Made by a program: the position numbers and the translations under genes. DNA of 64,000 nt from Fodinibius sp052060035 (lineage in GTDB: Bacteria > Bacteroidota > Rhodothermia > Balneolales > Balneolaceae): contig NZ_JBPOEA010000009.1 in NCBI RefSeq assembly GCF_052060035.1, positions 47,643 through 111,642 of the forward strand, given 5' to 3'. Within the stretch, counting starts at the first letter, position 1. Each line of letters starts with the position of its first letter. The notes under the pieces were generated by a model. It was not told the origin of the DNA and did not search any database. It saw only the letters and a program-made list of their open reading frames with translations. Shown one piece after another: positions 53,482 through 62,564 of the stretch.

Positions 53482-54409
53482 TTAACTCCAAAATCTAAAT
53501 AAATTATCAACCATTCTCCCAAAGCGGAATCTTCCAACATTTAATCTTTTATATTGGAAGCCTATTGAAGGATTTATTTTTAAATTTTTCTTGAGTCTAA
53601 TAACATTACCAGCTAACATATGGGAGGCAGAAAAAGACTGCTCTCCAGTAATTTTTCTAAAAGATGGATGTATTTCTTTTAATGATTCTGGTTTATTCAC
53701 ATACTTTTCATAAAAGATCTTTATTGATTTTTGCCCTAAACAGAAAATTTCTGCAGCAATGTTAGTAACAAGCCAATTTAAGGTTACTTTCCATACCCTA
53801 CCTGCTGGAAGATCTGTTTCTATTCCCGCTTCTATATCTTTTGAAATTGACCTTGATGATGAATTTAACACTCCCGTAAAATCACGACATAGATGAACAA
53901 CCTCTAAATCAACAATTTTTGCTAATACAGCTATACGCTGAGGAGACTTTGAGGAATCTATAATTACAGAACACCCCGTAACTTTTTGAATTGCTTCAAA
54001 GAGTGCTAAAGTTGCTTGGCAATACTGCTTAAAAGCAGTAGTTGGCCAAACATGATTAATCAAAGTTCGTAATGTTGTTTTATTTCTCTCAAATCGCAAA
54101 CGAAGTTGTTTATATTGCTCATAACTCACATTCATGTTTGCTTTCCAGATGCTAATCACCTCAGACCAAAGTTCACACTCGGCTATTAATTTTTTGCAAG
54201 AACAATATTCTTCCAGAATGGAGTCTCGTGTGATAAAGGTCAGCTCACCAGCACTAAAACACCCTTCATTCGAACCAAGGATCATATCACAACGTAGAAC
54301 CAGAATGGCCATTGCCTGCTATATAAATGACCTTTAATTTAGCATCTTCATTACTTAATATTGCTTGCCTTTCAACCTTAGTACTCTCTTGAATTTCCGT
54401 CTTATACAT
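53482..54409 (-). pseudogene. Sulfotransferase-family gene with frameshift
   Basis: Two minus-strand frames join to give one sulfotransferase-like protein. The 5' piece (from ATG 54409) ends in KVIYIAGNGHSGSTL, the 5'-phosphosulfate-binding loop, and then meets TGA; the rest (DMILGSNEGCFSAGELTFI onward, ~270 residues) continues in another frame. The join needs two extra bases (or one fewer) around 54304-54306, just after the PAPS loop. VIIDSSKSPQR in the second piece is the 3'-phosphate-binding region. It is either a true recent mutation or a sequencing error. It has its own promoter-like element (54478) and palindrome (54636). Confidence 0.7.
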
Positions 54410-54477
54410 GTTTTTTATATGCCATTTTTGACTTGCCCCTAAATTTATCCATCTATTATAAATGCAGTCTATATCAC

Positions 54478-54495
54478 TACAATAATTATACCAAA
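54478..54495 (-). promoter_or_regulatory. Degenerate sigma-54-like promoter of the sulfotransferase gene
   Basis: Minus strand TTTGGTATAATTATTGTA: three mismatches from the other elements but the same GG-N10-GT spacing. Predicted start about 58 bp before ATG 54409. Decay here would fit the frameshifted gene. Confidence 0.42.
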
Positions 54496-54635
54496 ACAAT
54501 AAAATGTTATTGAATTGTCTAAGAGAGAGGATTCGACAAACTATTTAACCTTGTTTTCTCTATTTAAGTCGGGGATATGCTTTAGTAAAGTTATGTAAAC
54601 GCAACTTCCAATGAATAGTATTTACCAATGACTTC

Positions 54636-54650
54636 GAGTAAAATATACCC
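54636..54650. promoter_or_regulatory. Palindromic upstream element (2 mismatches)
   Basis: GAGTAAAATATACCC, two mismatches from GAGTAA-N3-TTACTC; centre 151 bp upstream of the -24 GG at 54491-54492. Confidence 0.42.
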
Positions 54651-54693
54651 GCCATTTTAATATAATTTTATCAAGATAGATTCCTCCAAATTG

Positions 54694-56394
54694 TTATGAA
54701 TTGTGCAACCTAATCTCCATACTTTGTAATATAGTGTCAGGAACTTCCGGATTAGTCACCACCAACCGGTACGTACCCGCATCAGAGCTCTGGGCATCCG
54801 TAATTGTCAGGCTTCGGCTGGTCGCTCCCGAAATATCAACCCCATCCTTCTGCCACTGGTAACGGTTGTCGGAATGACCGACCACGTCCGCAAAATCATC
54901 GATAGTAATTGTGGATCCTGTCGACAAATTGATCGTCCGTGACTGTCCGAAGGGTTGCTGGGATCCATATTTAAATATTGTTAATCCCAGACCTTGATAC
55001 AGCTGGAAGATGGTCTTGCCTCCGCCATTGGATGGCTTCCACAGCATGTTCTTGAATACATACCGATTGCCCGAGAAGTTTACCCGGCTCAAATCTTTTA
55101 CCCGATCCGTGCCCCATGCTAGGTTCGGCCAGTTTTCCGGGCCGATATTATTATCTTGGACCAAAAGGTTTCGTAGCTTTCTCTGGCCGGTCAAGTCCGT
55201 GGTACCCATGCTGGTAAAGTTATTACCTCCAAATTCAGCCTGAATAATACCGGTGCTATTTTGCCATAGCTGGGCCGGAATAGCCCCCTCCATACTGTTC
55301 CAGTAACTTACGTTGACGACCTGCATCCCGCTTTTTACCTGCGTGGGGAAGGATCCGGTCACTCCGGTATTATCTAAGGAAAACCCAATATTAAATGTTT
55401 TAAAATCAGGTAAGGTGCCATCCATAAACTCTTGGGGGAACGACCCGCGCGTATTCGTGAATGGAGCCGTGAATTTTACCAAACTGGTCATCCCCGAAAA
55501 ATCGACTTGGTCAAAGTCAATCGTAAGGTTCCCATTCTCATTTAACCGTACCATTTTAAGATTTGATAAATTCCCAAATCCTGCTGGCAGCGATCCGGTT
55601 ACCCATCCGTGATTATTATGACTTGACTTTCCTACTCCCAAAGCAAGATGCTTCAGGTTATTCATATCTGTAATTCCTTTGGGAAACGGTAAATCGGCCA
55701 CATTGTTATTATTATGAATGTTAAGCCCTTCAAAGCTTTGTATGTCAAAAAGTTCTACGGGTACAGAGCTTATCCCATCAAAGGCTCCCTTAGCCGAGTC
55801 GGTCCAATTGAGCACCAACCATTTGAGATTGCTAAGATTCCCCCAATTGGATGGTACTGCGCCAGTAAATATGTTTCGTTCGCTTCCTTTGTCTTTACCT
55901 GGATGAAAATCATAGGTATAACCGCCTGGGGCTTGGACATATTCATGAGGATGTTCATTTTTAGGAACCACATCGTCAGAATACGACAAATATAAATACT
56001 TCAAGTTGGTAGCGTTGCCCAACTCAGCCGGTAATTGGCTATTTAAACTGTTAAAGGCAACCGAAAACAATCGCATCTGTGTGAGATTGCCCAGTTCAGG
56101 TACGTCAATACTGCCGGATAACCCATTGTTATGCAGGTCAAGCTGCGTTACTCGAAGTTCCCCGTCTATACTTTCAACGGTAACTCCATAAATATTATCG
56201 CCCAGCGACATCCCGGAGGACGACCACCCTGCTCGGTTTGACCAACCACTGCCCCCTGCCGATTGATACAATGCTTCTAGGGCCGCTTCATCTCCTGATT
56301 GACTATTGTGTAAATTGAAAAGTTTGTTATTGTTAAAATCAGTATTACCCCCCCAAAAAAGCAGAAAAAAAAATCCGAAAACTTTCAATTTCAT
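54694..56394 (-). CDS. Secreted LRR and Ig-like domain protein (copy A)
   Basis: A 566-residue protein: a short hydrophobic N-terminus (residues ~4-15, signal-like), then leucine-rich repeats of the plant-type LGNLTxLKxLxL kind (about residues 31-480), and a C-terminal Ig-like domain (~480-560; RYQWQKDGVDISG, then DAGTYRLVVTNP). Residues from SQSGDEAALEAL (31) to VVTNP are identical to copy B at 56577. It lacks copy B's four FN3-like repeats. It likely acts at the cell surface or is secreted. It was probably produced by a partial duplication of copy B that gained a new 5' end; the N-terminal 30 residues (NTDFNNNKLFNLHN) look like non-functional filler. Confidence 0.82.
   Translation of the reverse strand: MKLKVFGFFFLLFWGGNTDFNNNKLFNLHNSQSGDEAALEALYQSAGGSGWSNRAGWSSSGMSLGDNIYGVTVESIDGELRVTQLDLHNNGLSGSIDVPELGNLTQMRLFSVAFNSLNSQLPAELGNATNLKYLYLSYSDDVVPKNEHPHEYVQAPGGYTYDFHPGKDKGSERNIFTGAVPSNWGNLSNLKWLVLNWTDSAKGAFDGISSVPVELFDIQSFEGLNIHNNNNVADLPFPKGITDMNNLKHLALGVGKSSHNNHGWVTGSLPAGFGNLSNLKMVRLNENGNLTIDFDQVDFSGMTSLVKFTAPFTNTRGSFPQEFMDGTLPDFKTFNIGFSLDNTGVTGSFPTQVKSGMQVVNVSYWNSMEGAIPAQLWQNSTGIIQAEFGGNNFTSMGTTDLTGQRKLRNLLVQDNNIGPENWPNLAWGTDRVKDLSRVNFSGNRYVFKNMLWKPSNGGGKTIFQLYQGLGLTIFKYGSQQPFGQSRTINLSTGSTITIDDFADVVGHSDNRYQWQKDGVDISGATSRSLTITDAQSSDAGTYRLVVTNPEVPDTILQSMEIRLHNS
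54749..56304. repeat. 1,556-bp direct repeat, copy A
   Basis: Identical, as far as I can compare by eye, to 56626-58181 (offset 1,877 bp). The unit covers the LRR and most of the Ig-like coding region. The two copies are 321 bp apart. Identity breaks sharply at both ends (54748/56625 and 56305/58182). Confidence 0.9.
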
Positions 56395-56526
56395 ACCGCT
56401 ATCCTCAATAATGATGTTTCAACTAAATATGCGAAAAAAATTAGTAATCATTATCAAAATTTATTGTAATAAATAGTAGGTATAGAAAAGTTTAAAATAA
56501 GCAGTGTAGCTACACTCTAATAAAAA

Positions 56527-56558
56527 AGGCCGATTATGGAGATGCCCATAATCGGCCT
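56527..56558 (-). terminator. Intrinsic terminator downstream of copy B
   Basis: A 13-bp perfect stem (AGGCCGATTATGG at 56527-56539, complement at 56546-56558) with a six-base loop; on the minus strand it runs into TTTTTT (56522-56527). It lies 19 bp past the stop codon of the gene ending at 56577. Confidence 0.9.
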
Positions 56559-56576
56559 AATAGTTTTAATTAAATA

Positions 56577-59486
56577 TTATTTTAATTCAATTGGTTGACT
56601 TTTAAGAGTTAGTCCGGATACTCCTGGATTAGTCACCACCAACCGGTACGTACCCGCATCAGAGCTCTGGGCATCCGTAATTGTCAGGCTTCGGCTGGTC
56701 GCTCCCGAAATATCAACCCCATCCTTCTGCCACTGGTAACGGTTGTCGGAATGACCGACCACGTCCGCAAAATCATCGATAGTAATTGTGGATCCTGTCG
56801 ACAAATTGATCGTCCGTGACTGTCCGAAGGGTTGCTGGGATCCATATTTAAATATTGTTAATCCCAGACCTTGATACAGCTGGAAGATGGTCTTGCCTCC
56901 GCCATTGGATGGCTTCCACAGCATGTTCTTGAATACATACCGATTGCCCGAGAAGTTTACCCGGCTCAAATCTTTTACCCGATCCGTGCCCCATGCTAGG
57001 TTCGGCCAGTTTTCCGGGCCGATATTATTATCTTGGACCAAAAGGTTTCGTAGCTTTCTCTGGCCGGTCAAGTCCGTGGTACCCATGCTGGTAAAGTTAT
57101 TACCTCCAAATTCAGCCTGAATAATACCGGTGCTATTTTGCCATAGCTGGGCCGGAATAGCCCCCTCCATACTGTTCCAGTAACTTACGTTGACGACCTG
57201 CATCCCGCTTTTTACCTGCGTGGGGAAGGATCCGGTCACTCCGGTATTATCTAAGGAAAACCCAATATTAAATGTTTTAAAATCAGGTAAGGTGCCATCC
57301 ATAAACTCTTGGGGGAACGACCCGCGCGTATTCGTGAATGGAGCCGTGAATTTTACCAAACTGGTCATCCCCGAAAAATCGACTTGGTCAAAGTCAATCG
57401 TAAGGTTCCCATTCTCATTTAACCGTACCATTTTAAGATTTGATAAATTCCCAAATCCTGCTGGCAGCGATCCGGTTACCCATCCGTGATTATTATGACT
57501 TGACTTTCCTACTCCCAAAGCAAGATGCTTCAGGTTATTCATATCTGTAATTCCTTTGGGAAACGGTAAATCGGCCACATTGTTATTATTATGAATGTTA
57601 AGCCCTTCAAAGCTTTGTATGTCAAAAAGTTCTACGGGTACAGAGCTTATCCCATCAAAGGCTCCCTTAGCCGAGTCGGTCCAATTGAGCACCAACCATT
57701 TGAGATTGCTAAGATTCCCCCAATTGGATGGTACTGCGCCAGTAAATATGTTTCGTTCGCTTCCTTTGTCTTTACCTGGATGAAAATCATAGGTATAACC
57801 GCCTGGGGCTTGGACATATTCATGAGGATGTTCATTTTTAGGAACCACATCGTCAGAATACGACAAATATAAATACTTCAAGTTGGTAGCGTTGCCCAAC
57901 TCAGCCGGTAATTGGCTATTTAAACTGTTAAAGGCAACCGAAAACAATCGCATCTGTGTGAGATTGCCCAGTTCAGGTACGTCAATACTGCCGGATAACC
58001 CATTGTTATGCAGGTCAAGCTGCGTTACTCGAAGTTCCCCGTCTATACTTTCAACGGTAACTCCATAAATATTATCGCCCAGCGACATCCCGGAGGACGA
58101 CCACCCTGCTCGGTTTGACCAACCACTGCCCCCTGCCGATTGATACAATGCTTCTAGGGCCGCTTCATCTCCTGATTGACTGCCTTCTACAGGTGCAGTA
58201 GATTCTGACTCTGTAGTAAAACTATATACAGTAGACCAGTTACCAGAATCGCCATCTCCATTTACCTGAACTCTCCAGTAATAGGTCTGGCTGTAATCAA
58301 GACCCGAAGCGTCATATGTTGACTCGGTAACAGTTTCATCAATTACTGGAGAAGAGAATGAACTGTTTGCTGCAAGTTGTATTTGGTAATCACTGGCACC
58401 GGATACCGTTTCCCAATCTAATGTTAGGTTAACAGGTTGATAGCTGGAACCATCTGATGGAGAATTCAAAGAAACCGATGAACTTCCGGAACCATCGCTT
58501 CCACCTGATCCAGTAGTAAATCGGTGGATTTCTGACCAATCTCCCTGTGTATCACCAGCAACTGCTCGTACTCTCCAGTCATGGCTTGTTTGTGTAGCTA
58601 AATCAGCTTCAGGAGAAAATGTAGTTCCTTCAACTTCTGTCTCTATGACCATTTCAGAAGGATCAATACTGTTAGCATGTAAAATATAATATTCTGCTCC
58701 ATCAACCTTTTCCCATTCAAAAGTAGGTTGCAATGCAACCTCGGTTGCTCCATCATTAGGGGAAGTCTGGACGGGTGCTGTTAAATCAGTAGAATCACTT
58801 GATGGTACTTCCTTGGTAAAATCAAATACTTCAGACCATTCAGTGGGTGCAGAATCTACAATTGGAGCAACACGCCAATGATAAATACCATCAGCACCTG
58901 ATAATACAACTGCCACATCAGAGGCTGCTACTACAGAATCCTTTACCAAATCATTAAAATTTTCATCTTGAGCCAATTGGAAGTGATAGTCTGCAGATTC
59001 AGATACTGCACTCCATTCAAATTTAGGAATTTCTGTATTTAAGACTGTGTCATCATCAGGTGATTGCAATTCGACAGTGACGGGTTCTATATCACTTGAC
59101 GAAGTTGAAAATTGCCAGGTTTCTGACCAAGGGCCTTCATGGTTTTTCTTAAAAGGTTTTACACGCCAAAAATAAGTGGTTTCTGCATCTAAGGGTGGCT
59201 TAGTAAAAGAGCTGCCCTCAATCATGCTGTCTAATAATGTGGATTCAAAATCATCAGATTTGGATAATTGAATCTTATAATCTTTTGCTCCTTTTATCCG
59301 TTTCCAATTCAGATCTACTTGTAAAGACTGATTGGTTGAATTATTTGTGGGAGAAATTAACTGTGGTACTGGCAATTCCTCTTCATTGTCTGAGGGATCA
59401 TTCGTACTCGTTAATGAATCTTGACATTGGGTGAAAATTACAAGCAAGAATATGCCTGTTATGAGGTATAGAATTTTCGATCTCAT
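56577..59486 (-). CDS. Surface lipoprotein with four FN3-like repeats, LRR and Ig-like domains (copy B)
   Basis: A 969-residue protein. The N-terminus has a hydrophobic stretch ending in FTQC, a probable but non-canonical lipidation site (Cys21). Four FN3-like repeats follow (~38-130, ~137-225, ~233-325, ~338-425), each with W…Y…LA…F and a late YxWRV … WS … F-T pattern. Then come LRRs (~436-880) and an Ig-like domain (~885-960). The region from residue 436 is identical to copy A. Architecture suits a surface adhesin. A 9-bp hairpin (CCAGAAAAG/CTTTTCTGG, 59517-59541) lies in its leader. Whether it is secreted by a dedicated system cannot be seen; I find no type IX secretion signal. Confidence 0.85.
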   Translation of the reverse strand: MRSKILYLITGIFLLVIFTQCQDSLTSTNDPSDNEEELPVPQLISPTNNSTNQSLQVDLNWKRIKGAKDYKIQLSKSDDFESTLLDSMIEGSSFTKPPLDAETTYFWRVKPFKKNHEGPWSETWQFSTSSSDIEPVTVELQSPDDDTVLNTEIPKFEWSAVSESADYHFQLAQDENFNDLVKDSVVAASDVAVVLSGADGIYHWRVAPIVDSAPTEWSEVFDFTKEVPSSDSTDLTAPVQTSPNDGATEVALQPTFEWEKVDGAEYYILHANSIDPSEMVIETEVEGTTFSPEADLATQTSHDWRVRAVAGDTQGDWSEIHRFTTGSGGSDGSGSSSVSLNSPSDGSSYQPVNLTLDWETVSGASDYQIQLAANSSFSSPVIDETVTESTYDASGLDYSQTYYWRVQVNGDGDSGNWSTVYSFTTESESTAPVEGSQSGDEAALEALYQSAGGSGWSNRAGWSSSGMSLGDNIYGVTVESIDGELRVTQLDLHNNGLSGSIDVPELGNLTQMRLFSVAFNSLNSQLPAELGNATNLKYLYLSYSDDVVPKNEHPHEYVQAPGGYTYDFHPGKDKGSERNIFTGAVPSNWGNLSNLKWLVLNWTDSAKGAFDGISSVPVELFDIQSFEGLNIHNNNNVADLPFPKGITDMNNLKHLALGVGKSSHNNHGWVTGSLPAGFGNLSNLKMVRLNENGNLTIDFDQVDFSGMTSLVKFTAPFTNTRGSFPQEFMDGTLPDFKTFNIGFSLDNTGVTGSFPTQVKSGMQVVNVSYWNSMEGAIPAQLWQNSTGIIQAEFGGNNFTSMGTTDLTGQRKLRNLLVQDNNIGPENWPNLAWGTDRVKDLSRVNFSGNRYVFKNMLWKPSNGGGKTIFQLYQGLGLTIFKYGSQQPFGQSRTINLSTGSTITIDDFADVVGHSDNRYQWQKDGVDISGATSRSLTITDAQSSDAGTYRLVVTNPGVSGLTLKSQPIELK
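56626..58181. repeat. 1,556-bp direct repeat, copy B
   Basis: Second copy of the repeat at 54749-56304. Because shadow reading frames on both strands are also identical between copies, identity holds at the nucleotide level, pointing to a recent duplication or gene conversion. Confidence 0.9.
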
Positions 59487-60404
59487 TATACTATGAGTGG
59501 TTTGGGGTTTAAACTCCCAGAAAAGTGGGGTTCTTTTCTGGTAATAGACGTTCCGTTTATGATATTTTAAACGTAATGATTACAATACTTTAGGGGTAAC
59601 CACTACATCAAGTTCATACCCAAACCTACAACCTTTGTTCCAGCTTTATTATTTTTTTTTAATAAAAAAGATGGATTTATAAAAGAATGGCTCGCAATCA
59701 ATTAAATGATCGCTATCAAAAAAAGAAACCAATGAAGAGAAAATAATATTCTTCTATTGAAATAATATTGTTCGGATATTGATACATTACTACAACAAAA
59801 ATGGCAGATTTTAAGATGGAATAATAGAAGTCTAAGATAGTTCAGGTGTAGAACTCTTTCCAGTCGGGATTATTAGACTATTCCTGTAATATTTCAATTT
59901 TATCAACTTTTAGGGAAGCCTACAGCAGTTCTAAATCAGTTTTAGAAAAGTTATTATTGCTAATAATAAAATCTTTTTTTTCTATACGTGAAAGGGCAGC
60001 TATGTCAGCCAACTCATTGGTACTTCATTGGACATATTGTTATTCTGAATAACAAAGAAATTGTTGGCCGTCGTTAGAGGTATCAATCATTGACACCGTT
60101 CCGGCAAAATCGGTGTCGTTGGAACGCCAGTGGTATAACTGACTCACGCCCTACAAGGGCGCGAAATGTTTATCAAAGTTTGTTACATTATCCCAATCTC
60201 AAATTCATCCCCCTCTTTTGCGTACAAAGATAGGATATCAATTTGCCCAAAATTAAATACCTATTTGGGTAAAGAGTCCGCAATTTCTCTATATCGCTAA
60301 TCTTTTCCTAGATCAATCCTGTCAAATAATTAAAAATTGTTACCTGGCTACTAGAGTCAAAACTAAACGATTTTTTAAATTTCAATAAGGGTTCCAATTA
60401 GCAA
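59487..60404. other. 918-bp interval without an intact gene
   Basis: It contains the leader hairpin at 59517-59541 and the LRR remnant at 59920-60165. Elsewhere it is AT-rich, with no frame I would call. No promoter-like element of the GG-N10-GT family was found here. Confidence 0.55.
59920..60165 (-). pseudogene. Decayed LRR gene remnant
   Basis: Translating the minus strand gives broken LRR-like fragments in different frames: YHWRSNDTDFAGTVSMIDTS, then FFVIQNNNMSNEVPMSW, then ELADIAALSRIEKKDFIISN with NNFSKTDLELL and a stop. The NNxMSxEVPxSW and NNNFSKTDLELL patterns follow the LRR rhythm of copies A and B. At least two frameshifts or stops separate them. It is probably the fossil 3' end of another member of this LRR family. 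Confidence 0.6.
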
Positions 60405-61436
60405 TTATTCCGACATCAATTTTAGTTCAAGTTCAGCTAATAAAGCTTCAACCATCCAACCCTGAGCATTGAAAGCCCCTTCATGCCAAGTTAATTCTTT
60501 ATCCCAGTATCCTTTACATGGATAATACCCTTCTTTGACAAAACCATAGCTAATCTCAACAATCAGTGGTTCACCGTTTTTAAATACATAATCAATCGCT
60601 AAACATTGACTATTGATTCTTTCAGCTACTTCAAAAGACAATTGAATAACCTCCTCATCAAAATATTTTTTTTCATAAAGAATGTCTCCACTGCCTGATG
60701 CTCTAAAATCACCTTCTCTCACTAAACGCTTTATTCCAAATGCCTTTTCATTGATAACAATTACACGGATGTCATGATCATTATTTTCGATAAAATCCTG
60801 AAAATAACTATATCCCCTTTCATTGCCTACAATTTTTGCAAACTCAGTACTATACCCTAATCGGATTATCCCTTTTATAACATTCCAAAAACCAGAATGC
60901 CCTTTTCGGTATTTATACCATCGCTCTTTTAAGTTTGTAATTTTATTGTACTGGCTAAATCCGCGGCCAAATGCTTTATATATTAATTTTTTTGCCTCTG
61001 ATTTATTTCTTACGAGTTTTACATGAGCAGAACCTGCCCCACGACGTAGTTTAAAAACCTTTGGGAAATCTGTTTCCCCTACCCATTTCAAAGCTACTTC
61101 TTTATCATAAAAAACATAGGAAGGAACCAATGGAGCTTTTATTGACTCCAAAAGATATTTTTGTCCTACTTTATCGTCAAAATGCCAGGCTGTATGGAAA
61201 TCAGGAAATACTAATTTCCCTGCTATTTGCAGCGAATACAAAAGCTGCTTGGCAAACAATACCTCTTTCGGGTTTGATTGGTTGAAATGCCACATTAAAG
61301 CATCAAAACCCTTCATTTGATCTATAATATCAGAATTGTAACAATCTACAATGCCATATGGAATACTATTTTTCTGACAATATTCGATCCATTTTGAACT
61401 AAAATCATTCTCTTTATGATGAATAGCAATCTTCAT
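60405..61436 (-). CDS. ATP-grasp protein (RimK/alpha-L-glutamate-ligase-like)
   Basis: A 343-residue protein. ATP-grasp features: FPKVFKLRRGAGSAHVKLV with the first ATP-binding Lys, YFQDFIENNDHDIRVIVIN, IKRLVREGDFRASGSGDI, and AIDYVFKNGEPLIVEISYG with the metal-binding Glu. Its DIRV and QCLAIDYVF patterns are RimK-like. Probable peptide- or amide-bond-forming enzyme of the polysaccharide locus. I start it at ATG 61436; the frame extends to a TTG at 61460 that overlaps the previous gene. Substrate unknown. Confidence 0.8.
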   Translation of the reverse strand: MKIAIHHKENDFSSKWIEYCQKNSIPYGIVDCYNSDIIDQMKGFDALMWHFNQSNPKEVLFAKQLLYSLQIAGKLVFPDFHTAWHFDDKVGQKYLLESIKAPLVPSYVFYDKEVALKWVGETDFPKVFKLRRGAGSAHVKLVRNKSEAKKLIYKAFGRGFSQYNKITNLKERWYKYRKGHSGFWNVIKGIIRLGYSTEFAKIVGNERGYSYFQDFIENNDHDIRVIVINEKAFGIKRLVREGDFRASGSGDILYEKKYFDEEVIQLSFEVAERINSQCLAIDYVFKNGEPLIVEISYGFVKEGYYPCKGYWDKELTWHEGAFNAQGWMVEALLAELELKLMSE

Positions 61437-61444
61437 AATCGGTT

Positions 61445-62563
61445 TTATTTTAAAGCCCAATGATTGGATTTGCAGTAATCAATAACTTCTTCAGTAAATT
61501 TTCCAAAAAATGGTTTCCCTCCGTACTGCAAAAATCTTATAGACTGACCATATGTGTTTAATTCGATAATTCTCCAATTACCTATTTTATCTAAGCAGGC
61601 ATCAAGAGCAAATATTCTGCTATAAAAAACCTTACTTCCAATTTTTATAGATAATTTTTTCAATTCTTCAATTTCTGGTATTTCACAATCAAACTTTATT
61701 TTTGTGTTTGGATGTTCCCTATACCTTGTACCATGCTTATCAACAGCATAACCATTAAGAAAACCGTCATCTCTAATAAGAGTATTGATTCCTCCTGCTG
61801 CTTCATTATCCAATGATCCATCCTTACCCATCCTTAGAGCCATCGATAAAATATGAAGCTCATCATCTTTTACAGATCTGTATAGGAAAACCTTTATGGT
61901 ATTCAGGCTATTAGGATATAATCTGTTAAAAAAATCGTGCTGTTCAATTTTTTCCTGAATAACAAAATTTTCTCTTTCTGTTGCTAGTGTTAGTAATTCT
62001 TCCGCGCTGTTAATAATATTAATATCCATTCCACCGTATGAATCTTTATTCGGTTTTAGTATAACAGGATAATCGATAAGCTTCGCTTTCTTTTCCAGTT
62101 CAGCTATGTTGATCTTCTCCAAATCTTTATTCATATATTGCCCATCGATTCGGTGTAACAGATCTTTAGGAAAGATACCGGTCGGAAACCATCTGTTATA
62201 AAAGCTCTTTATCCCAATGTAATCAACTGATTTATCAGTGATCAAACTAGGCTCAACATCTGCAACATAGATATCTTCTGGAATTATTTTTGGATTGGTA
62301 CCACCTGAGATATTATTAGAAATTCTCAAAGTTGTTAAATCAGGTTTATTCCTAAAAAGAGACCAAAGTTGCTTATGTTTGTTTTCAATTACAGGATCAC
62401 AAGGTTTTTTATAATGATCATTTCCCGTTATTACACTATCATGGCGTCTATTCCATGATTTTTTTGCTCCTCTTATCCTTGCATAGTAATAGAGTAAATT
62501 TTTAAGCTTTTTTTTATTACTTAGGTCTTTGCTTATTAGAATATTTCTGGCTATTTCATTCAT
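61445..62563 (-). CDS. Sugar-transfer-associated ATP-grasp protein (2)
   Basis: A 372-residue member of the same family as the gene at 46476. YPVILKPNKDSYGGMDINII is the ATP-binding region; NSLNTIKVFLYRSV is the diagnostic (N)T(I/V) motif; DNEAAGGINTLI and ALDACLDKIGNWRIIELNT (in part: NWRIIELNT) follow. ATG 62563 is chosen; the frame extends a few codons to a TTG. It directly follows the deacetylase-like paralogue, an order also seen at 47701/46476. Confidence 0.83.
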   Translation of the reverse strand: MNEIARNILISKDLSNKKKLKNLLYYYARIRGAKKSWNRRHDSVITGNDHYKKPCDPVIENKHKQLWSLFRNKPDLTTLRISNNISGGTNPKIIPEDIYVADVEPSLITDKSVDYIGIKSFYNRWFPTGIFPKDLLHRIDGQYMNKDLEKINIAELEKKAKLIDYPVILKPNKDSYGGMDINIINSAEELLTLATERENFVIQEKIEQHDFFNRLYPNSLNTIKVFLYRSVKDDELHILSMALRMGKDGSLDNEAAGGINTLIRDDGFLNGYAVDKHGTRYREHPNTKIKFDCEIPEIEELKKLSIKIGSKVFYSRIFALDACLDKIGNWRIIELNTYGQSIRFLQYGGKPFFGKFTEEVIDYCKSNHWALK

Positions 62564-62564
62564 T

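Noticed and set aside
54694..59486. Possible type IX secretion C-terminal domain on the LRR proteins
   Set aside because: The C-termini are Ig-like and end in short polar tails that differ between copies; I see no sorting-domain pattern.
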